Assembly: GCF_963664735.1 (NCBI RefSeq)
Contig: NZ_OY761553.1
Span: 1,193,303-1,257,302, forward strand
From: an uncultured Cohaesibacter sp.
GTDB lineage: Bacteria > Pseudomonadota > Alphaproteobacteria > Rhizobiales > Cohaesibacteraceae
Length of the DNA stretch: 64,000 nucleotides
Reading direction: 5' to 3'
Positions 8,076 through 16,630 of this stretch are shown piece after piece (position 1 is the stretch's first letter; each line of letters begins with the position of its first letter). The notes under the pieces were generated by a model, which saw only the letters and a program-made list of their open reading frames with translations, did not search any database and was not told the origin of the DNA. Made by a program: the position numbers and the translations under genes.

Positions 8076-11000
8076 ATGACACTCACAGATTACGCCATTG
8101 AGAATAAGGTCTTTAGCTGGATGATGACCATTCTGCTTCTGGCAGGTGGCATCTATGCTTATATGAATCTTGGCCGTCTTGAAGACCCTGAATTCACCAT
8201 CAAGGAAGCCGTCATTGTGACGTCTTACCCTGGGGCCTCCTCTCTAGAGGTGGAAGACGAAGTCACGCTCCCTATTGAAACGGCACTTCAGCAGCTTCCT
8301 TATGTCGATCACATCACCTCCATTTCATCGTCAGGACTTAGCCAGGTCACCGTTGAGATGAAGGACAAATATCGCGATGCAGAGCTCAGGCAAATCTGGG
8401 ATGAAATGCGGCGCAAGATACACGATATGGAATCATCACTGCCAACAGGTTCCTATTCTCCGGTCATCAATGACGATTTTGGTGATGTGTACGGCATCTA
8501 TATGGCTGTGACTGGCGACGGATATAGCCATCAGGAGCTGAGCGACTATGCAGACTATCTGCGTCGTGAACTGGTACTGGTCGATGGCGTGGGCAAGGTT
8601 TCCATCGGCGGAACTTTGCAAAAGGAAATCGTGCTTGAAGTGAGCCGGGCCAAACTGTCGGCACACAATCTGTCCATTGCCTCTTTGCAGTCCCTTCTGC
8701 AAAATCAGAATGTGGTCACCAACGCCGGCAATATAAAGGTCGGCTCGGAATATATTCGCATCAGCTCGACGGGTGACTATAGCAATGTAGATCAGATCAA
8801 GGATGTATTGCTTGGACAGACTGGCGACGATGTTGTCTATTTGTCAGATGTTGCCGACGTGAAAGTAGATTATGCAGAACCGCCAAGCCACGTTTATCGG
8901 TTTAATGGCGCCCCTGCCCTGACAATCGGCATCTCCTTTGCCGATGGTGTCAATGTCACCAAGGTCGGCGACAATGTCTCGAAAAGGCTGCAAGAGCTCG
9001 ACATCAATCGGCCAATCGGAGTTCAGCTCCACACGATCTACAACCAGCCAGAGCAAGTCACCGCCTCAATCAATGACTTTCTCGTCAATCTGGGCATGTC
9101 TATTGTCATCGTTATTGTCGTGTTGCTGGTTACAATGGGATTGCGCTCTGGCATCCTGATGAGCGTGATCCTGCTGTTGACAATTTGCGGCACCCTGATG
9201 GTTATGGAACTGATCGGCATGCCGTTACACCGCGTGTCTCTTGGCTCCATGATTCTGGCGCTAGGTATGCTGGTAGATAACGCGATCGTTATCACCGACG
9301 GCATTCTTGTGGGGCTCAAACAAGGGCTAACGAAAGTCAAGGCAGCACACCGCATTGTCACTCAGACGGTCTGGCCTCTGTTCGGTGCAACGGCCATCTC
9401 GATTGTCGCCTTCGCCCCCATTGGTTTGTCACCAGACAAAACCGGGGAATATGCGGGATCCCTGTTCTGGGTATTGATGATATCTCTTACGATTTCATGG
9501 ATTCTGGCAATCACCATTACGCCATTTCTAGCGTCAGTGATGTTCTCGGAATCCCAAGTCCAAGACGATGATGAAAATGCCGAAGCCATAGATCCGTACA
9601 AGGGATTTATCTATCAGATTTACAAAGGGTTATTGCTTTTTTCCTTGCGCTGGCGTTGGGGCACAATGCTGATTATGGCTGCAGGTATGGCTGGTGCCAT
9701 TTATGGGTTCGGCTTCGTTGAGCAAGCCTTTTTCCCAACCTCCAAACTGCCGATGCTGACAGTTGATTTCTGGCTCCCTCAGGGATCTGACATCAGGGCA
9801 ACGATCAAAGATATGGATCGCCTTGAGAAGGTGATGCAGAAGAATGACAAGATAAAGCAAGTCACATCGACGATCGGAGCCGGAGCCCAGCGTTTCATGC
9901 TGACTTACTCGGCCGAGCGCACTTACCCGAACTATGGGCAGTTTATTGTCGAGGTCAAAAACTTCGAAGACGTTGTCGAAGTTCGTCAATGGCTTGACAA
10001 GGAACTGACAGAAAACGCACCTTATGCCTTCATAAAGACCAGCCGTTTCGAACTTGGAACCGCAGCCGGAGCCAAAATCGAAGCCCGCATAACAGGCTCG
10101 AACCCGGCGGTCTTGCGTCAACTGGCCGATAAAGTCATGGATATTTATCACACCGACCCTGACGCAATCAACGTAAGACAAGACTGGCAAGAGAGAACCA
10201 AGGTCCTGCGCCCGCAATTTGCAGAAGCTGAAGCAAGGCGTCTTGGTATCACCAAGGCAGATATTGACAAGGCTTTGCTGCTCAATGTGCATGGGCTCAC
10301 AATCGCTCAGGCTCGAGATGGCTCCGACATCCTGCCGATTGTGCTGCGCCCTCCTCTACAGGAACGCACGAGCGTAGATCAGCTCGGTGATATTCAGGTC
10401 TATAGCAGCGTTCTATCTAAATATGTCAGCATTGATCAGGTGGTCAAATCCATTGATCTGGATTGGGAAGATCCATTGATCATGCGGCGCGATCGTAAGC
10501 GCACAATCAAGGTGTGGGCTGATGTGGACCCGAATTCAGGGACCACAAGCCTTGAGCTATTCTCGCGTTTGCGGGGCAAGGTGGAAGCTCTTGAGTTGCC
10601 TCTGGGCTATGAACTAACCTGGGGCGGTGAATATGAAAATCAGACCAAGGCAACAGGCGCCGTTTTTGCCAATGTTCCGTTGGGCATACTCGTCATGTTT
10701 GCCATCACGGTCATGCTGTTCAACTCGATCAAACAAACGCTTGTCGTGTGGTTGACCGTTCCATTGGCGGTCATTGGCGTAACGGTTGGTCTGTTGATTT
10801 TCAAACTGCCCTTCAGCTTTACGGCTCTTATCGGCTTCTTGTCGCTTTCCGGCATGCTGCTTAAAAACGGTATCGTTCTGATTGAGGAAATAAAACGCCT
10901 GAACGAAGAGGATGGGTTATCGATTCATGATGCCATCACCCGAGCTGCGGTTTCCCGTTTGCGCCCAGTTACCATGGCTGCGTTGACCACCGTTTTGGGG

Positions 11001-11153
11001 CTCATTCCGCTGATTACGGACATTTTCTTTGACTCGCTGGCCGTGACCATCATGTTTGGTCTAGCCACAGCAACTGTGCTGACACTGATCGTTGTGCCAG
11101 TTCTTTTTGCCATTTTCTATGGCGTCAAGTTCAAACGGGGAGAAACAATTTAG
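8076..11153 (+). CDS. RND efflux permease
   Basis: A 1025-residue inner-membrane RND transporter driven by the proton gradient. It has the usual layout: TM1 at residues 12-32, a large periplasmic loop, TM2-6 from about 335, TM7 near 530, a second porter loop and TM8-12 from about 865. The relay segment in TM4 reads LGMLVDNAIVITDG: one Asp is kept and the second is Asn, as in several non-AcrB RND branches. Together with the adaptor it would export hydrophobic compounds, but no outer-membrane factor gene is nearby, so a TolC-like protein elsewhere must complete the pump. Substrate is unknown. Confidence 0.93.
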   Translation: MTLTDYAIENKVFSWMMTILLLAGGIYAYMNLGRLEDPEFTIKEAVIVTSYPGASSLEVEDEVTLPIETALQQLPYVDHITSISSSGLSQVTVEMKDKYRDAELRQIWDEMRRKIHDMESSLPTGSYSPVINDDFGDVYGIYMAVTGDGYSHQELSDYADYLRRELVLVDGVGKVSIGGTLQKEIVLEVSRAKLSAHNLSIASLQSLLQNQNVVTNAGNIKVGSEYIRISSTGDYSNVDQIKDVLLGQTGDDVVYLSDVADVKVDYAEPPSHVYRFNGAPALTIGISFADGVNVTKVGDNVSKRLQELDINRPIGVQLHTIYNQPEQVTASINDFLVNLGMSIVIVIVVLLVTMGLRSGILMSVILLLTICGTLMVMELIGMPLHRVSLGSMILALGMLVDNAIVITDGILVGLKQGLTKVKAAHRIVTQTVWPLFGATAISIVAFAPIGLSPDKTGEYAGSLFWVLMISLTISWILAITITPFLASVMFSESQVQDDDENAEAIDPYKGFIYQIYKGLLLFSLRWRWGTMLIMAAGMAGAIYGFGFVEQAFFPTSKLPMLTVDFWLPQGSDIRATIKDMDRLEKVMQKNDKIKQVTSTIGAGAQRFMLTYSAERTYPNYGQFIVEVKNFEDVVEVRQWLDKELTENAPYAFIKTSRFELGTAAGAKIEARITGSNPAVLRQLADKVMDIYHTDPDAINVRQDWQERTKVLRPQFAEAEARRLGITKADIDKALLLNVHGLTIAQARDGSDILPIVLRPPLQERTSVDQLGDIQVYSSVLSKYVSIDQVVKSIDLDWEDPLIMRRDRKRTIKVWADVDPNSGTTSLELFSRLRGKVEALELPLGYELTWGGEYENQTKATGAVFANVPLGILVMFAITVMLFNSIKQTLVVWLTVPLAVIGVTVGLLIFKLPFSFTALIGFLSLSGMLLKNGIVLIEEIKRLNEEDGLSIHDAITRAAVSRLRPVTMAALTTVLGLIPLITDIFFDSLAVTIMFGLATATVLTLIVVPVLFAIFYGVKFKRGETI

Positions 11154-11770
11154 CCCCGAAGCTTCTTGTTAAATGGAAGCAAGAATTTCCAAGATGACCT
11201 CACGTCATTTTGGGATAACCCGGCCCCCACATAGACCCACTATTAAGCCGGGACAAAACCAGCTGAACTTCTTAGTTCTACTGGGAACAGGATCGCACCA
11301 GAGCTTCTTTAACAAGATGCTTTGGTGCGATTTAGTTTTCGCAGACCGTAGCCCCTTGCCTTGCAGCCCCGGCCAACTTTCAAACGATATGTTTGTGTCT
11401 TCCTCCCCTCTATTACTTCTAGCAACAAGTCTGCGCGCAAAGCGGCAACCCATTCACACATAGCCACCCTACTCTCTTAGCTATGCATAATTAAGCGAGC
11501 TGCGTTAACAACATTCCCGGTGCATTTTTACCGAAGGGTGCGTTACTGAAGGGTCATTCACGTGATTTGCCTTCTCATGCTATTCTTTGAAGTCAAGTCT
11601 CGTTTTCGCCACGCCAAACCGGACCAAGCCTCGTTGGCGCTTGGGCGAACAGCAATAACCATGGGACTACACTTCAAGCGAAGAACTATTTTACGACCAT
11701 AGAATAGAAAATTGCCGGCCCATAAAGACTGCCCAACATACAGTGTAACAGGCTTTTACAGAGACCAGAA
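11154..11770. other. 617-bp gap with a long hairpin and a tandem repeat
   Basis: I see no convincing gene here; short frames exist on both strands but lack ribosome sites and recognisable motifs. The stretch holds a near-perfect inverted repeat at 11292-11331 (arms ATCGCACCA and TGGTGCGAT, with AGC/GCT inside), a hairpin CCAAGC/GCTTGG near 11624-11646, and a tandem repeat TTACYGAAGGGT at 11528-11539 and 11543-11554. It may be a decayed gene or a regulated leader for the exporter gene downstream. Confidence 0.4.
11292..11331. repeat. Long inverted repeat
   Basis: Arms ATCGCACCA and TGGTGCGAT pair over nine bases and extend by AGC/GCT after one mismatch, leaving a loop of about 14 bases. The 3' side is followed by TTAGTTTTC, a poor U-tract. 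It could be a weak terminator for the efflux operon or a relic of a mobile element end. Confidence 0.4.
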
Positions 11771-13072
11771 ATGACCGACCTTGCTTCACAATCCGATCCT
11801 ATTCGCCTCCGGCATCGGCACCTTGAAAAAATTTCCATGGCCGCGTTGAATGTCGGCTGCCTCCTGATGGAAACGGGTGCAAAGGCTGAAGTTGTTCGCA
11901 ACGGCATTGAAATGGTAGTTAGCGGCTTGGGAGCCGAAACCATTGCTGTTCGTATTGGCTATGCCTCTATCAGTCTAACCGTAAAAGACGGAAGCAACAC
12001 AATCAGTCGCCTGCTTCAGGTTGGACACCACGGGGTCAATTTGCAGCTCAACAACGCTGCCCGTGCGCTTGCCGTTCGAGCTTCCCAAGGCGGCATTACT
12101 CCTGAGGCCATCGGTGACGAGGTTCAGGTCTTGCGCAAAATAACGCCCAAGCATCACTGGATCGTTGTCGCACTGGCCACGGGTTTGGCCTGCGCTTCAT
12201 TTGGCCAATTGCTCGGGACTGACGCATTTGCCTTTTTTCCCATCTGGTTTGCTGGTTTTATCGGTCAGACCATTCGCCACTTCATGGTGTCTAACAAGCA
12301 GAACGTTTTTTCCATGGTGGCAATCGTCGCCTTTGTGTCTTCTGCAATTGGCGGCTTGATATCCTATTATTTCGGCAGCGAGACCCCCGAAATGGCCATG
12401 TTTTCCTCAGTGCTGCTTCTGGTGCCGGGTGTGCCCTCAATGAATGCCCAGACGGACATTATGGAAGGTTCTCCGACGCTGGGCAGCGCACGCGCCTTGA
12501 CCGTCATGATGATACTGGTGTTTCTGACTGTGGGCGTCGCGCTTTCCCGCTATCTTCTTATGCGATTTGGGCCGTTTGAAGCGCACGATCTTTTGGTGAG
12601 CAACGGCCTCGTCCATCATGTCGTCTTTGGTGCGATAGCAGCAGCAGGGTTCGGCATTCTATTCAATTTCAGTTGGCGGACTGTCAGCCTCACGGCGGTG
12701 GGCGGAGCAATTGCTCTTGCGGTGCGAACTCTGGGAATGGATGCCGATTGGGGGCTTGCCATGTCATCGACAGCGGCGGCGGCGGCTGTCACTGTCTATG
12801 TGCGCCTTCTATATCTGTTGCCCGTCTATGTTCCCACCGGAGGCAGCATGCTCGCAATTGCCGGCTGCATTCCGATGATTCCGGGCAGCGCTGCAGCGCA
12901 CGGCTTGGTTGGCCTCATGACCTTTGCTAGTCAGCATGAATCCTATGATGTGGAGCTGCTTGGGGTATCATTTGCGGCGCTGTTGGCGGTGATGTTTACC
13001 ATCGGCGGCATTGCCGCAGCAATCACCTTGATCAACGAGATCTTCAAACGCCCCAGCTTTCCAACCCTTTAA
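11771..13072 (+). CDS. Threonine/serine exporter, ThrE-type (fused ThrE and ThrE-2 domains)
   Basis: A 433-residue inner-membrane protein of the ThrE family. Residues 20-140 are the soluble, protease-like N-terminal part (LLMETGAKAEVVRNGIEMV, GYASISLTVKDG). They are followed by about ten membrane segments in two blocks, corresponding to the ThrE and the smaller ThrE-2 (DUF3815) modules. In Corynebacterium ThrE exports threonine and serine by proton antiport. In other bacteria the two modules are often separate genes (YjjP/YjjB) and may move succinate, so the substrate here is uncertain. A strong terminator follows at 13123. Confidence 0.88.
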   Translation: MTDLASQSDPIRLRHRHLEKISMAALNVGCLLMETGAKAEVVRNGIEMVVSGLGAETIAVRIGYASISLTVKDGSNTISRLLQVGHHGVNLQLNNAARALAVRASQGGITPEAIGDEVQVLRKITPKHHWIVVALATGLACASFGQLLGTDAFAFFPIWFAGFIGQTIRHFMVSNKQNVFSMVAIVAFVSSAIGGLISYYFGSETPEMAMFSSVLLLVPGVPSMNAQTDIMEGSPTLGSARALTVMMILVFLTVGVALSRYLLMRFGPFEAHDLLVSNGLVHHVVFGAIAAAGFGILFNFSWRTVSLTAVGGAIALAVRTLGMDADWGLAMSSTAAAAAVTVYVRLLYLLPVYVPTGGSMLAIAGCIPMIPGSAAAHGLVGLMTFASQHESYDVELLGVSFAALLAVMFTIGGIAAAITLINEIFKRPSFPTL

Positions 13073-13122
13073 GGTCAGGAAATTTGAAGCCAACCACACC
13101 TGAATAAACAACCTGTATCATC

Positions 13123-13154
13123 AAGCGCAGGCTCCCAAAGGGCCTGCGCTTTTG
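13123..13154 (+). terminator. Intrinsic terminator after the ThrE-type exporter
   Basis: GCGCAGGC and GCCTGCGC form an eight-base stem with a nine-base loop, followed by TTTTGTTT. It ends the rightward exporter transcript. Confidence 0.85.
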
Positions 13155-13221
13155 TTTGCTGCCTGATCGAGCTTCTAGACAAACTACTGCGCACCGCCAA
13201 AGGCTGCGACAGCCATAAACA

Positions 13222-13250
13222 CAAAAAGGCCCGCACGAAGCGGGCCTTTT
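13222..13250 (-). terminator. Intrinsic terminator of the rplM-rpsI operon
   Basis: Read leftward, GGCCCGC and GCGGGCC pair with a TTCGT loop, followed by TTTTTGT. The other flank is also T-rich, so it may act in both directions. Confidence 0.88.
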
Positions 13251-13271
13251 CGAAACAATACAGAAACTGTA

Positions 13272-13754
13272 TTAGCGTTTGGAGAACTGGAAAGAACGGC
13301 GAGCTTTTGCACGACCGAATTTTTTACGTTCAACAACACGAGAGTCGCGGGTAAGGAACCCACCCTTTTTAAGGACTGCGCGCAGTTCTGGCTCATAGTA
13401 GGTCAGAGCTTTGGCGATACCGTGACGGATAGCACCAGCCTGACCAGAGAGACCACCACCTGCAACGGTGCAGACAACATCAAACTGACCATCACGGTTT
13501 GCTGCTACGAGTGGCTGTTTCATAACCATCTGCAGAACCGGGCGACCAAAATAGACATTGTATTCTTTTTTGTTCACGATGATCTTGCCAGAGCCTGGTT
13601 TTACCCAAACACGAGCAACAGCGTCTTTACGTTTACCGGTAGCATAGGCACGACCATGAGCGTCGAGCTTCTGCACATGAACCGGAGCGGAGTCTTCAGC
13701 TTCTACGCCAACTGCGGAGCCGAGGTCTTCAAGAGACTGTACAGTATCGCTCAT
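13272..13754 (-). CDS. rpsI: 30S ribosomal protein S9
   Basis: Small-subunit protein S9, 160 residues, whose C-terminal tail reaches the P-site tRNA. The core [18 protein letters not shown] (from about residue 37) and the end [27 protein letters not shown]-type tail are diagnostic; the final SKR is kept. The first 30 residues are the extra N-terminal extension usual in alphaproteobacteria. It lies two bases after rplM and ends at a strong terminator. Confidence 0.98.
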   Translation of the reverse strand: MSDTVQSLEDLGSAVGVEAEDSAPVHVQKLDAHGRAYATGKRKDAVARVWVKPGSGKIIVNKKEYNVYFGRPVLQMVMKQPLVAANRDGQFDVVCTVAGGGLSGQAGAIRHGIAKALTYYEPELRAVLKKGGFLTRDSRVVERKKFGRAKARRSFQFSKR

Positions 13755-13756
13755 TG

Positions 13757-14218
13757 TTAGGCCTTCGCATTCTTGGAGTTCAAAGATTTAACGTCCAGCA
13801 CTTCTGGAGCCTGAGCTTCATGAGGATGCTCAGCACCACCATAAACGCGCAGGTTAGACATCTGAACGCGGGACAGCGGGCCACCTGGCAGCATGCGCTG
13901 AACAGCTTTCTGGATCACACGCTCAGGGAAACGACCCTCGATGATCTGACGAGCGGTACGCTCTTTGATGCCACCTGGGTGACCAGTGTGCCAGTAGTAT
14001 TTCTTGTTTTCGTACTTACGGCCGGTCAGTTTAACCTTGTCGGCGTTGATTACGATAACATTGTCGCCGCAATCCATATGCGGAGTGAAGGTAGCTTTGT
14101 GCTTGCCACGAAGACGCATCGCGATGAGCGAAGCCAGACGGCCCAGCACCAGACCTTCAGCATCGATGAGAATCCATTTCTTCTCGATGTTAGAAGGGTT
14201 TGCAGAAAATGTTTTCAT
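13757..14218 (-). CDS. rplM: 50S ribosomal protein L13
   Basis: Large-subunit protein L13, 153 residues, an early assembly protein that binds 23S rRNA. Diagnostic parts are [17 protein letters not shown] near residue 15, the [20 protein letters not shown] block around 50-70, and [20 protein letters not shown] near 115-135. It is first in the two-gene leftward operon with rpsI. The gap upstream contains a TTGACA-type -35 at 14318-14323 with a TATAAA -10, though the spacing is short. Confidence 0.98.
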   Translation of the reverse strand: MKTFSANPSNIEKKWILIDAEGLVLGRLASLIAMRLRGKHKATFTPHMDCGDNVIVINADKVKLTGRKYENKKYYWHTGHPGGIKERTARQIIEGRFPERVIQKAVQRMLPGGPLSRVQMSNLRVYGGAEHPHEAQAPEVLDVKSLNSKNAKA

Positions 14219-14549
14219 TGCACTTCCGTATTTCGGTGTCGTTTTGACAACGTGAAACGGCGACCGTTTGGTGGTCGCCGCAATGTCTGGCGCTTCTTTT
14301 ATAGAAACTCATATTTTTGTCAAGCAGTTTTGTTAAAAATAGTCTTTTTAAATCAATGCTTTATTTTTGCGGTAATTAAATACCACACAAAATCACATTT
14401 TTCATCAAGCACCCAGCGAGCATAGAGCTTCTTTCAAATACCTCACTATCAGAAAAGATGAATATGAAAAAGCACTATTGGCCGCCCTCTCCTCCTTTTG
14501 ACAGGGCGGCAGAAACAGTTCGCTGATATTTTATCGTTTAGAACTCAAG
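14219..14549. other. 331-bp gap holding the rplM leader and promoter
   Basis: No gene is visible. The right-hand part is AT-rich. Read leftward it contains TTGACA (14323-14318) and TATAAA (14303-14298), a plausible rplM-rpsI promoter with a 14-base spacer, which is shorter than ideal. A GGCGACCGTTTGGTGGTCGCC inverted repeat near 14257-14278 could form a leader hairpin about 40 bases before rplM, where ribosomal-protein autoregulation often acts. Confidence 0.45.
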
Positions 14550-14843
14550 CTAGAAGGCGCATGAAATGTCATGCAACCCGTTCTCTTCGGCCCGATAGTC
14601 TGACCGTGGAGTCTTTGCAGCTCCATTGATCGTGCCGATAAACTTGGCGTCGTCCACTTTCATACGTTTCCAACCAAGTTCACCTGAGCGTGCGCCACCT
14701 TTTGTCTGGTAGACATACATCAGCTCGTTACCACGAAGTGTCTTGCCGACTGCGTGGACCTCAACCTCCCGATCATAACCATGATAGTTGATCTTCAGAA
14801 CGTCATGATTCTTAAGGGCTTCGCATGCATATTTGCTTTCCAT
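14550..14843 (-). CDS. Small stand-alone WYL-like domain protein
   Basis: A 97-residue protein of unknown function. The start is ATG 14843 because AAGGGAGA lies at ideal distance, although the frame is open further upstream. The sequence, with VLKINYHGYDREVEVHAVG and then a strand-rich part ending GWKRMKVDDAKFIGTI, resembles a single SH3-like WYL barrel. WYL domains normally sit in transcription regulators and sense ligands or nucleic acid, but here there is no helix-turn-helix. It stands alone, divergent from an enoyl-CoA hydratase gene. A role as sensor or nucleic-acid binder is inference. Confidence 0.7.
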   Translation of the reverse strand: MESKYACEALKNHDVLKINYHGYDREVEVHAVGKTLRGNELMYVYQTKGGARSGELGWKRMKVDDAKFIGTINGAAKTPRSDYRAEENGLHDISCAF

Positions 14844-15087
14844 AACGGATCTCCCTTTTGAACTTCGATTCACATCTCCCATTTTCGCCAATTCAACAAA
14901 AGCTGTAAATTCGAAATTAGTCGTTTGGCTGAGGCCTGTCAGTTGATATGGCATCAAAACAATCCGAAAAGTTGTTGTTTTCAGCCGATTTTGGGCCACT
15001 TCAATCAGAACTGACAAGCTTGACAGGCAGAACTGTTCGCAGGCATTGTCGAACCCTTAGGCAAAAGAAGAATCTCGGGAGCTCATT

Positions 15088-15903
15088 ATGAGCAATGATA
15101 GCGCAGAACTTGATGCAGCAGTTTTAATCGAGCAGGTCGGACCAGTTCGTCGCCTCATCATGAACAGGCCGAAAAGTCGGAACTCACTTTCGCAGGAGTT
15201 GATCGCAGCCTTAAGCGTTGCTTTTGAGGAAGCAAACGCAGACGAGCAAACTCGGGTCATTGTGCTTGCGGCAAATGGTCCGGTTTTTTCCGCAGGCCAC
15301 GATTTGAAGGAAATGCAAGCCCAACGGGCAACCCCGGACAAGGGGAAACTCTATTTTTCTCAATTGTTCAGCAACTGCTCCCAGTTGATGCAAAGGATTC
15401 AATCAATACCGAAGATCGTGATTGCCGAGGTGCAAGGCACTGCGGCCGCTGCCGGTTGTCAGCTTGTGGCGAGCTGTGACCTGGCCATTACGGTCAATGA
15501 AGCCATGTTCGGCACGCCCGGAATCAATGTAGGGCTATTTTGTACGGGCCCAGGGGTTGCACTCAGCCGATCTGTGCCGCGCAAACAGGCTATGGAACTT
15601 CTTGTTACCGGAGAATTGATCGACGCTCACACGGCAAAAGCCTATGGAATTGTCAATCGCGTTGTACCCAAAGAGTATCTCAGAATCGTCTTGGACAAAT
15701 ATGCAACGGAAATTGCCGGAAAATCAGCGACCTCAGTGCAGATGGGCAAAGTTGCATTCTATCAACAGGACGACATGAGCGTTTCCGATGCCTATGAATT
15801 GGCAACGCAGATCATGACTGAAAACATCTTGTCCGACGACGCGATTGAAGGCATTGATGCCTTTTTAAACAAGCGCAAGGCAGACTGGCCAAGCATCAAG
15901 TAG
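15088..15903 (+). CDS. Enoyl-CoA hydratase/isomerase family protein
   Basis: A 271-residue crotonase-fold enzyme that probably hydrates trans-2-enoyl-CoA. It carries the oxyanion-hole segments: NRPKSRNSLSQELI near residue 30, FSAGHDLKEM near 70, and VQGTAAAAGCQLVASCDLA near 115. The position of the catalytic Glu of classical hydratases is taken by other residues, as in the enoyl-CoA hydratase domain 3 (ECHDC3) branch, so the reaction is uncertain. GGGAG precedes the ATG at good distance. A CoA-binding protein gene follows ten bases later, so they form an operon. Confidence 0.88.
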   Translation: MSNDSAELDAAVLIEQVGPVRRLIMNRPKSRNSLSQELIAALSVAFEEANADEQTRVIVLAANGPVFSAGHDLKEMQAQRATPDKGKLYFSQLFSNCSQLMQRIQSIPKIVIAEVQGTAAAAGCQLVASCDLAITVNEAMFGTPGINVGLFCTGPGVALSRSVPRKQAMELLVTGELIDAHTAKAYGIVNRVVPKEYLRIVLDKYATEIAGKSATSVQMGKVAFYQQDDMSVSDAYELATQIMTENILSDDAIEGIDAFLNKRKADWPSIK

Positions 15904-15913
15904 GATATATAGA

Positions 15914-16339
15914 ATGGACCACCGCCACTATAGTGAAGAATACCTGACCAGCATTCTTAAGTCCGTCAAGCGCATTGCACTCGTTGGCGCCAGTAACAGG
16001 CCCGAACGCGCCAGCTATCGTGTAATGGAATTTCTGCTTGATCGAGGCTACGAGGTTATTCCGGTCAATCCGGGCAAGGAGGGTCAGGAAATTCTGGGGC
16101 AGAAAGTTTTTGCTCGCCTTGCCGACATTGATGGTCCTGTCGATATGGTCGATGTGTTTCGCAATTCTGAAGCGGCGAGCGACGTTACTGATGAAGCCAT
16201 TGAAATTGGCGCCAAAGTCGTTTGGATGCAGCTCAATGTCTACAATGAAGACGCAGCTAAACGAGCAGAAGATGCAGGCCTAAAAGTCGTCATGGACCGC
16301 TGCCCGAAAATCGAACATGATGCATTGATGGTCAACTAG
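15914..16339 (+). CDS. CoA-binding (YccU-type) Rossmann protein
   Basis: A 141-residue single-domain protein with the CoA-binding Rossmann fold seen in succinyl-CoA synthetase alpha subunits. Diagnostic parts are IALVGASNRPERASYRVMEF from residue 22, a VIPVNPG turn, and VWMQLNVYNEDAAKRAEDAG near 100-120. It ends in a conserved MDRCPKIEH motif. No catalytic residues are known for the family. It follows an enoyl-CoA hydratase gene within ten bases, which suggests a shared acyl-CoA context. A hairpin with a U-tract follows at 16359. Confidence 0.9.
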   Translation: MDHRHYSEEYLTSILKSVKRIALVGASNRPERASYRVMEFLLDRGYEVIPVNPGKEGQEILGQKVFARLADIDGPVDMVDVFRNSEAASDVTDEAIEIGAKVVWMQLNVYNEDAAKRAEDAGLKVVMDRCPKIEHDALMVN

Positions 16340-16358
16340 AGCCATTTTACGCGCCTGA

Positions 16359-16399
16359 AGCTGACGGAGATACTCTCATCGTCAGCTCGCCTCTTTTTC
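16359..16399 (+). terminator. Intrinsic terminator after the CoA-binding gene
   Basis: AGCTGACG and CGTCAGCT pair around a loop that itself contains GAG/CTC, followed by CGCCTCTTTTT. It separates the acyl-CoA pair from the sulfhydrylase gene. Confidence 0.75.
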
Positions 16400-16630
16400 A
16401 TATGCACGCATTTGATTTTTATCACTTTGTCTTCTTTCGCCATTTTCTAGAAAATATGTGCTCCCCAGAACTGAAAATTGAAAATCTATTTTCAACTTTC
16501 AAATGGCGCAATTGTCTCGGCTGGGATACAGTCTCCAGCACACAAGTCTGTTAGACGAACAGAAATTTTCTTGGCCAAGCATGAAGCGAAGCAGTTCGCT
16601 CGCAGTGCAAATTTATTCAAGAGGTATCTT

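Noticed and set aside
11173-11463. Overlapping short frames on both strands in the gap after the RND permease
   Set aside because: No ribosome site, no recognisable motif, and they mirror each other over an inverted repeat. Not listed as genes.
15088-15903. Paralogue pair of crotonase-fold enzymes (with 42764-43795) as a recent duplication
   Set aside because: The two differ in length, motifs and likely reaction, so they are separate subfamilies.
16388-16630. Possible SAM riboswitch before the O-acetylhomoserine sulfhydrylase
   Set aside because: I looked for SAM-II-like pairing and conserved core bases and could not find them. The leader is long but unexplained.
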